Assembly: GCF_000003605.2 (NCBI RefSeq)
Contig: NW_003137821.1
Span: 199,925 to 227,446 of the forward strand
Direction: 5' to 3'
Length of the DNA stretch: 27,522 nt
DNA from: Saccoglossus kowalevskii
Lineage: Eukaryota; Hemichordata; Enteropneusta; Harrimaniidae
A program made the translations under genes and the position numbers. Shown in pieces: positions 19,131-27,522 of the stretch. How positions within the stretch are numbered: position 1 is the first letter of the stretch; every line of letters starts with the position of its first letter. The notes under the pieces are model-generated. The model had not been told where the DNA came from. It saw only the letters and a list, made by a program, of their open reading frames with translations, and made no database searches.

Positions 19131-20000
19131 TTACAGCAGTTAATCAACTGCACTTGAGATGATGGTCTCGCTGAGTATTCACTCTATATGGTTAGGCTCG
19201 CAATTGGTTTCCACTTAAATCTCAATCGCAAATCTGAGCTTTGGTTATTGTAGTATCACGTCGTCGCACTGTGTCCTGTTCGATATGGGACTCATAGTGA
19301 CGTATACAACGCGTGTAAAATAGATTGTTTGTTTACATGAAATTAGAACACGCGCTGTGCGACTACTGTGGTGCTTTAAAAAAAAACAGTTTGAAACATA
19401 AGCATTGTATCGCTTTGTTTGAAAGTAAAGAAAATTGTTTTAATTTTGACGTAAGTTTCAATGATAGAGTGAAATATATAAATTTCGAAAAACGGAAATC
19501 GGCCTCGTTCACCAGCGGAAAATACTACTACAAGTTTTATTAAACTTGTGACACCGGTGACGGTCACGTGATTAGCACAGGCCATCATACGAATTGGTGC
19601 TATAGTTATTCAGTCACGTGCCCTCATCAGATTGCAATTACTTTCAAGTTTACCACCCGATGTTCAGATAATGGAAAGATAATTATTGTCAAAAAATACC
19701 ATCATTTGACAATGGTTCTTCCAGGGCAAGTATTCATATCATATATTTGGAATTTGTAGGAATTTTCATGCGTTTTTCACCGTTTTAAATATATCTCTCT
19801 CTCTCTCTGGCAGTCCAATGCTCTCACCGGGGAAAGCTGTGACGAGAAAGCATTTGGAACGTATAATAATGCGAATATAGAATGTAATTATACTGTAATT
19901 GGTTTAGTATTGGCGGGAGAATAGAGCAATACGTCCGCTAAAAATGAAATTAATTATACCCGACCACGTGTTAGGCGGAAATGCAGTAGCACTTGAACAC
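19131..20000. other. Intergenic segment with three CACGTG boxes
   Basis: CACGTG occurs at 19565, 19615 and 19965, in contexts GGTCACGTGA, AGTCACGTGC and ACCACGTGTT. A TC run lies at 19794-19808. The + strand ORF 19325-19543 has a CDYC...HKHC spacing but no known finger pattern. No gene is supported. Confidence 0.4.
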
Positions 20001-22660
20001 CAACGATCCTAATAGTTATCGATTGTAATTAGGAAATATGGGGGCGGCTTACTATTAATTATTTGAATTCATCGGAAACTGTACAAGTGAGTACAATGTG
20101 TGTAGAACTAAATAAATGCACGCTTGATTCGAAAAATGGTGGCAATTATCGGGTAGGCCATTGGGAGCGGAAATTGGAGACTGATCTTTGTTTAAAATAA
20201 TTATAGTCGTCGCTAGAAATATATAGTCACTGGAAATACGTTTTTTGGGTAAAGCTGACTGATGCACTCGCCGTCCATGACTGGAGCGGGGCCATCTGTT
20301 TGCAACAAGCGGTTCATTGATATTTCAAGCGCGTACGAACACGACAGTTTGTTGTGCATTTCAAACGCTATAAGAAAATATTTTCATTTCATCGTTTTCC
20401 GTGAATATTAATCGTGCTTGCTCATTTCAGATGTAATTGATGCATAATATCATTTCATTTTGTCAATTTTTAGTGATACAATTTGGCGTAGAATCACAAA
20501 AGCCTTTACGGACCGTGTGCTCGGCTCTAATCCTACGGCATACGAAAATTTACGTTTTCGCGATTCATACTAAATAAAAAGAAGTGTGGATTAGAGGTGT
20601 GCCCTGCAGTTATAGTAGTCAGGGATTAAGACAACCGCATGTGGTGGTGGATTTTACATTCCCAACGTTTTTTGCGAGTAAAGTCAGCCAGAGGTAAAAT
20701 TCGCAGTAATCATGCAATTAATTTACTGACCAGGTCTGTATAGCGCATGGCGAGCAGCAAGATCAAGGAAAAATCAGACTTCAGCAACACAACTGTGGAT
20801 TATTTTACTACAAATATCGAGAAACAGATTTTTCGTGACTGATAACAATAAAGAGCGATGGCGTTAAAAATAAAAGTGATTAATAATTCAAGCACTACGC
20901 ACGATGTATGTCTAGTCGCTCAGTTTGATTGATTGCCATTCATCCGTTGTAAGCTACGCCCTCTCGAGTGCGCAATGAATGACTTATTATTGCACTATAA
21001 AGTTGAATGAATATTACGTACTGGTCGATCGTCATTTCAGATCTATGACGTCAAAACTGTACCATTCAAAATTATTCTACGTTTTAAACATGTATAAGAT
21101 GTGGTGATGTTTTTTGGCGACAACTGACGCGTTCTAATACGATTTGTTCTTGTCGCAGGGCCAGCCGCCCCCATCCCGTGGTATAATGGACGGGTCTCTA
21201 TGCTCGTTCTAGTCTGATCCCATTTCGACACTGTCGTAAATAATCGTGTTCTTTTAATTTAAAGTCGCATGAATTATTGCGGTATTAAATGTGTAATTGA
21301 GTTTGTATTTTGACTCATCCAGGTTTGTTACTGTATTTTATTCCTTTTTTATGTTATTTTATTTTAGTTTATTTTATTTTATTTATCTTTTTAAAAATGG
21401 TTTGTCTTATCATTTTTGTAGTTTTGGAATATGTTCTCCCTATCAGTCAGTCTCCATTGTCCGGTTTTTATTAGTATGCATATTTATTCGGGTGCGGAAA
21501 AGAGCATAAAGATAGTTCTCTTTAAGTCAATGCGAGAGAAACGATTAGTTATGATATACGAGTTGATTCAGAGATTTATTTAAACCGTAGTCCTTAGGAC
21601 GAAATGCGTGAATATTGAATTAAAGTCAAAGCATACAGGGCAGAATTCGGTACGTTGAAAAAGCTTGTTTACAAATAAGCTGCTCTCTGATTGGTGTGAA
21701 TGTTGGGTGTTAGGGTTAGGTAGCCAATCAGGCACAATCTTGTAAGTAGCTTCGGACAGACACTCAATATGTTGCTGAAACAATAAACCAAAGACAATCT
21801 CTTTCTAATGTCTTTGAATAAACCTGTCATGCATTGTTGTTTGAATTCTGCTTCTGGGTGCGCGCTTTACACAACTAACCCACTGGCAGGTAGTACGCTA
21901 TGTAATCAATGAATAAAATAGCCCTATAAATTAGAAACCTATTGGTTATTTAGGAAACAGTTCAACTTTTAGACTGATAATGAAAAATGCGAATATTAAT
22001 TGTGTAAAATATGCCATCTTCAATCGTCGAATAGAGAATGATTCGCTGCACCACGGAACTGCTCGGTGTTGTTCGCCTATTAGAAAAGAAACTTCTGATA
22101 CGGTTATTTTGTGATTACCGCAGCCGTTGCGTTCATCACAGTACTCATAATACTTGAAATGATGTCAAAGGCTTCAAAATGTTGTTTCCAACAGTCAAAA
22201 CAACGTGAAAGCGCGATCACAATCGTCACGTAGAGCGTTCAATTTGTGTGCACAACACGCGTTAAAAACAGCGCGTATGACTGACATCGAACACGACGCG
22301 GCGCGGCGTCTGTACTCGGATTCAACCTCGGTTAACGTGGAATCAGAGTTTACAGTAATAAAATACGTCTTTATATAGCTACAAAATCACTCTGATGACA
22401 TAGCTTTAGTTAATATGTGTAATCGAAATTAACGATGACTCATGACAATAACTCACGTCTCTTCACTGTATAGTTGAATCAGATGTTATTTTGTAGATTG
22501 AAAGCTTTACATTTGTAACTAATATTTAGTCAAATACTCATCAAAGCTGAAAACGAAATGAATTGGAAACGAAACTATGTGAGGTAAGGCTGTGAACATG
22601 TGAACAGCATCCAGCTGGAACAATATTTTTATTATCGTCGACGTTGTTGTTGTTCATCAT
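20001..22660. other. Intergenic segment, no supported gene
   Basis: AT-rich to mixed sequence. A 31-codon ORF with a fair start context (20747-20842) stands alone. Facing NF-Y sites CTGATTGG (21687) and CCAATCAG (21724) flank a short GTTAGGGTTAGG. Another CpG-dense stretch at 22201-22330 has about 20 CpG in 130 bp, including GACGCGGCGCGGCGTC. Confidence 0.4.
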
Positions 22661-22665
22661 CTTGT

Positions 22666-22667
<2 letters not shown>

Positions 22668-22745
<78 letters not shown>

Positions 22746-22803
22746 ATTAATATTAATATTATTATTATTATCATTATCATTATTATCATTATTATTATTA
22801 TTG
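22668..22803. repeat. ATT microsatellite, about 136 bp
   Basis: About 25 pure ATT units (22668-22743), then TTAATA variants, then mixed ATT/ATC to 22803. Long ORFs of Asn, Ile or Leu runs on both strands are by-products of the repeat. Confidence 0.97.
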
Positions 22804-23110
22804 ATGTCAGTGAAGTACACATGCTGCTTTCAGCGAAATTATTCAATGTCTGGTAAAAAACAGAGACGCCCACTATAACGTTGGTTGCTAAGATACAAGA
22901 AGATGTCAACTTCTTCCCTCTCTGTGGTCCGAAATGGAAAGATGCCCTCTATCGGTAGTTACGGACAGAAAGGCTACTGACCTCTCTGTTCGTCGCTGGT
23001 ATTTGTCTTCAAGTTACTGTGAGTGGGTGTGAAATCCTGGCATTTAGACTTGCATAGCACCGCCAAGAACTTTCAGTTCAATAACCGATCGCACAATTTG
23101 AGGAGGAGAA

Positions 23111-23132
23111 GGGAGGAGCGTCTGCTCCTCCC
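23111..23132. repeat. Hairpin, 9-bp perfect stem, tetraloop
   Basis: GGGAGGAGC-GTCT-GCTCCTCCC. Lies in a purine-rich stretch inside the minus-strand ORF 23044-23331. Confidence 0.75.
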
Positions 23133-23656
23133 CAAATATATGACACTGCTTTACAGTTTTTCTAAATTCGACTCGATTGACTAAAATGCAAGGTTCGTCC
23201 AGGGGTTGAAGACGATGCGCTAGAGGTCTAATTTGATGACCCTCTGACGATATCACCACAGCGGACAGGGCCCGGGAAACTGTGATATCACATTGACGGG
23301 ACGGCGATGTAGAGTGTGACCCGTGGAACATGCCTCTGCGTTCTGATTCAATTTGTATGGGCTAGACTAACTAATGTGAATTATATTTTTCAAATGTTCG
23401 CTTCTCCCATAATCTTACCCTCCCGGCCAGTCTTATTGTGCCTTCTACAAAAAACAATCCTATCAGAACGTATCTTAGCTGCAATCAACTCATGACTACA
23501 TGATGTACATGCAAATTACCATAGTTTGCGTACACATTTTTAATGACCCTTGTACTTATCACTTACTGTTAAGTTATTCCGACTCTTTTCGCCCTATAAT
23601 TAAAGAAACAAATTCCATCTCGGTATCTCGTGAAGGTTATTCCCGCCTATCTAGTA

Positions 23657-23670
23657 GGGGGGGGGGGGGG
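23657..23670 (+). repeat. G14 homopolymer
   Basis: Fourteen consecutive G; length may be uncertain in assembly. A similar run of twelve G is at 25682-25693. Confidence 0.9.
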
Positions 23671-25681
23671 AAGTACGGTCGATGAGTGGATCAGGTGTCG
23701 CCGAACGATGTTCTACGTCAGCCAAGCAGTGTGACACCTGTCGACATACCTTAAGTTGGAAATGCCATTGTGACAACGGTATCTGAACATGGTATTTGAA
23801 TGTTCAGCAGCCCATTAAGAGTGCATCACATACATAATATAGCACGATCCACTGTTATATTAGCGGCGATAAGCTTCTATATTCCGCCATGTCTTACTGC
23901 GCAACAGTCGCGAAGCGCTCGTTCGAATTTCGTGTAAACAAACAATGTATTTTTATACAGGCGCGGCATGTGGCCCGTATTGAACATGATGTGGCGCGTC
24001 GAATGTGAGTTTTATTTCCTCACATACGATAGACACATGCGAACAGGAACTTGTTGGTTCGTAACACAGTGGCAAGGGACGTATCCGATTTAACATCTGA
24101 TATTAAATGAACATAAAAAACCGCAACTATAAAATACTTGTATTTGACATGTTAGAAAGTACACATTTACTAGTAGCCAGTGATGATAGAAGCTAATAGT
24201 TTACTAGTAAAGAACTTTACTTGTCATCGTATAATTTTATATGGAGATAAAAAAAACATCAAATAGTGGAGTATGCATGTGCAGACTGAGACGGTATCCG
24301 TGTATGTTTTGTACGGGACAAAAATGTCTTGTTTACCGTTATAGTACTTAAAAGCACTTCAAAGTGTTTTATGTTCCAGTGATTTTAACTACACGATAAT
24401 TCAATTCTTGGCAAGGTGTGATCTCTCTTTGGGGAGAATAGACTGGCGTTTATAGTTTTCTGTCCACCCAGCAACGTATACATGTCTGAACAACAAACTC
24501 GTTTGTACGTTTACGTTATGGGGTGGAACGGACGACACTTATTTCAGCACTTATTTTAACGGAGCATTCTCCGAAGTGTCCGGTTTATGTGTTTGATATT
24601 TCCCCCTTCGAATACATGCTTTACGGGCGGGATATGACCCCCATGCTCTTGTTTAAAATCGGAATGTCTAAAATGAAACCAACCAAGGGATCATTCAAGC
24701 GAGCCCGTTTGTACATCGATCATGGGTTTGAAATGCTTCGCATTCTTGAAACTTCAACGGCATCGCGTCGCAGAATTGTAGTATCTGCTTTTACAATCAT
24801 TAGGAGTCTGGTAATGATATGAACTTCTTCTGTTTTGAACTTCTTATTCGTGGGGTTTCGATGCAAGTTCACCTTGTATGATCTTGTCCCGCGGATCACC
24901 TCATTTATTGAAGGACAACGGTTCGTGTGAAAGGATTGCCAAACGCCATAAATGTTCACTCACAGGTAGTTGATGAAGTACCTCTTGGGCAGACAAAGGG
25001 ACAAGATAAAACGTGATTCTGACGTAAAACAAACACGGTACAATATATTTTTTAACCAATTCCATCAAGCATGGACGGAATTTGGCTAGGTGCTTTATGA
25101 GTTTTTGTTTTCTATGTAAGACTGCCAACCGGTGAACAAAAACTTGCTATTAAAACCGAGAAACCTTACAACCAAGAAGTCCGTTAGTTATGGTAACGTG
25201 GGACTGCCACTCCCAGTCGTAGAATAACGGTTTTACGTACTCCCGTTGGGTAATACTAAAAACCAATAACGTGGAACAGGGTTTTCTTTTAAAAGAAATA
25301 TACTGCCTGTGAAAGCGTTTGGGTGCGTTTCGCAGCGGAAATCAGCGATCGCTGGACACGTACATTGTATTCACACGCGGAAACTGAATTTTCTGCTTCA
25401 AAGCTTTCATATAAACATAAACTTCCTGCGTAGGGAACGTCACTATCAAAGAAATGTAGTTCGAGGTCCCTAAAATGACATTTTCATGAGAAATATCGGA
25501 ACATGTCCGTCTGGAAGCAGCTATAGTTGGTTCGTTGGCCTCTTTCACGGGGTTTTGGTTTTGGGGAACGTCTAGATAACCGCTGTACCGAGCCATGAAG
25601 GCCACGAGAAAGCACCAAACATTATGTTCCCAATAAAGTCGGTAAAGTCTGTGACCACGTTCTAGCACTTAACTTTATTTC

Positions 25682-25693
25682 GGGGGGGGGGGG
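25682..25693 (+). repeat. G12 homopolymer
   Basis: Twelve consecutive G, same strand as the G14 run 2 kb upstream. Confidence 0.9.
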
Positions 25694-27162
25694 ATTAATT
25701 AGAATACTGTATTGTTACTAAGTTACCAAGGTGACACTGACATGTTACCATGGTAATAGTCGGTAATAGCTGCACGAGTGGTGTTGATAAGAAGGCATTG
25801 CAATGTCCAAACTGATGATAAGTGCCTGTCGCTTACAAATAAGATTGAAATGGGAAATAATGTACCAATATCTTATAGAAAATATTTAGTTCGTGAAAAT
25901 GAGCAACGTTTTTGCTGTTATACCATGCCATGCCGCGTGTTGCTGTTATACGCTAAGGAAAGAGAAAGTTTGTTAAGAAAATATTACTCAAGACAACAAA
26001 ACAATGAAGTGTTATTAAAATGAAAACATCAATATCGTGGCGAAACAGCATTTATAACTGTTTTTTTATGCATGAGAGCATTCAATTAAAAGTGAAATGC
26101 TTGAACCTGCAACTTTAGAAAAGACAAACTAACTTTTGTTTCTTATTTGGGTTCTTTTTGTTCATTACCTTTTATTTTTTCTGAATTAATTACTTTATTG
26201 TATTTTCATCAACCTCATATATTCTATTCTATTCTACATTGCTCAGTATTGCGGAGGGTCGGGGCTCTGCATGGGTGGGAGAAACTGTCAGCGTTGTTTT
26301 GTTTTGTTTTTGGTCACCCCCAATAGAGCGGAGTAGGTAACATTTTGGCAATAGATATTTTGGAACTAAGCTCCCTGCGGAAAACTGCAGGTGATGGTTT
26401 GAATGCAGGCGTCAGACAGACCCGTTAAGAATAGTGATGCGATCCCCAAGGATCGTTCTGGATTTAAAAAAAAAAAACGTACGGGCTGTGCAGTACAAAA
26501 CAAAGGCCATCCGTAGTGCATATCGTGGTCGGGGCACGCGTACTGAGCACACATATACACACGCTGTTACTCCGTCAACACAGGCGCGCTTTCACCCTCC
26601 TTCCACATTCAACGCATCACCACACACTGAATAACCCAGTTCAAAGATAAACTAATTATCTCATCTATGGTTGCAGAACGGTACGTGGTTTGGGACGTTC
26701 CAGTCAATGATACTATTGTCTTCACAGGAAAGAACCTCGAGAAATGTTTAGATAAGCCAATGATTTGATACTAATAGCAACTTGATATCAGAGAGATGCA
26801 ATTATACGTACACCAGAAACATTACATCTCACTGTAAAGCTTGTCTATGTCGCCGCAACGACTTTGAGTAGCTACACCAGCGTCTGTCGTATTGTATTAC
26901 GACTGTATTACCATTGCCCCATCTAGATTACAATAATTTCTTCGATTTCAGTGCCGCGTAAAATATTTTTTGGCGGATCCGACAATGAAGTTAGTGAAAA
27001 ATTCATGTAACAATCAACTTGAAGAACCTGGTTTTAGTAGTTAGAGTGATGGGCGGGGCTCAGGGAATCAGCGAACTTGCATTTCTCTACTTACCTATTG
27101 CCTACGCACCTACCAAATCGATGATACTTTATGAGGTGACACATCACTTTTAGCGATGTTGG

Positions 27163-27522
27163 GCTTACACATCCCATACCCTGGCTTACACATCCTACAC
27201 CCCGGCTTACACATCCCATACCCCGGCTTACACATCCCACAACCCGGCTTACACATCCCACACCCAGGCTTACATATCCCATACCCCAGCTTACACATCC
27301 CACAACCCGGCTTACACATCCCACACCCAGGCTTACATATCCTGTACCCCGGCTTACACGTCCCACACCCTGGTTTACACATCCCATACCCTGGCTTACA
27401 CATCCCACACCCTGGTTTACACATCCTACACCCCGGCTTACACATCCTACACCCCGGCTTACACATCCCATACCCCAGCTTACATATCCTGTACCCCGGC
27501 TTACACATCCCACAACCCGGTT
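27163..27522. repeat. 21-bp minisatellite (17 units, runs off right edge)
   Basis: Head-to-tail units starting GCTTACACATCCCA at exact 21-bp steps from 27163, about 17 copies, still running at the window end. Variants include CACAACCCG, CACACCCAG and TATCCTGTACC endings. Units 4-6 and 7-9 repeat the same order of variants, suggesting a local 63-bp block duplication. As 21 is divisible by 3, two minus-strand frames stay open for over 130 codons each (Gly-Cys-Val or Cys-Lys-Pro heptads). Two equally open frames argue against protein selection. Confidence 0.96.

Larger units (their letters stand above)
22804..27160. other. Intergenic segment, no supported gene
   Basis: No recognisable gene or RNA. 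Minus-strand ORF 23044-23331 (95 codons) is the most protein-like and is discussed as a finding; ORFs at 24523-24822 and 25778-26023 (plus) and 25342-25668 (minus) are unrecognised. Contains two long G runs, a 12-base A run (26466-26477), an ATTCT triplet (about 26220) and a CpG-dense patch near 23881-24002. Confidence 0.4.

Noticed and set aside
19325-19543. CDYC...HKHC, zinc-finger-like spacing
   Set aside because: The spacing C-x2-C-x9-H-x-H fits no standard finger and the ORF is only 72 codons.
21705-21721. GTTAGGGTTAGG, telomere-like
   Set aside because: Only two units; too short to indicate a telomeric insertion.
22541-22909. ORFs of poly-Ile, poly-Leu and poly-Asn
   Set aside because: Direct translation of the ATT microsatellite in different frames.
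26951-27044. Possible terminal exon after TTCGATTTCAG
   Set aside because: About 30 open codons follow an acceptor-like site, but no homology and no poly(A) signal nearby.
27091-27513. Long minus-strand ORFs of Cys-rich heptads
   Set aside because: Two frames are equally open through the 21-bp array, which points to repeat structure and not to a selected protein.

Overview
The window is nuclear DNA from an animal, most likely an invertebrate. It holds the last four coding exons and the long 3' untranslated region of one recognisable gene on the + strand, followed by about 19.5 kb in which I can support no protein-coding gene. The gene is the single invertebrate-type CYRI (CYFIP-related Rac1 interactor, formerly FAM49). 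Its C-terminal 153 residues read cleanly through four exons with good splice sites. It is a feedback inhibitor of Rac1-driven actin assembly through the Scar/WAVE complex. A hemichordate, echinoderm, lancelet or mollusc-like host would fit, but I cannot name the species.

Layout. 1-1113: minisatellite of 28 units of 39 bp in the intron upstream of the first visible exon. Its core is a CCAAT box joined to a GATA site, and its right end has a 155-bp higher-order repeat. 1193-3330: the four CYRI exons; the second intron carries a decayed tandem repeat. 3331 to about 7885: 3' UTR, with a second CCAAT-box minisatellite (31-bp unit, opposite orientation), a small TA-flanked inverted-repeat element and a good poly(A) signal at 7862.

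Just after that poly(A) signal, CpG frequency rises abruptly: by hand count 10 CpG in 7081-7980 against 55 in 7981-8880. This is the pattern expected of mosaic, gene-body DNA methylation, where the transcribed unit has lost CpG and the neighbouring DNA has not. It gives independent support for where the gene ends.

8-27 kb: mostly CpG-rich, ORF-poor sequence with candidate regulatory sites (paired forkhead sites, a full NFI palindrome, a PAR-bZIP palindrome, CACGTG boxes, CTCF-like cores). There are two very CpG-dense patches (14341-14580 and 16745-17084). The second contains a perfect TCTCGCGAGA palindrome and directly abuts about 340 bp with no CpG at all. A 163-bp TTAA-flanked MITE lies at 18968-19130, a long ATT microsatellite at 22668-22803, and a 21-bp minisatellite runs off the right edge from 27163. 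Most open reading frames here are either repeat artefacts or unsupported; a few possible first exons are listed as findings only.
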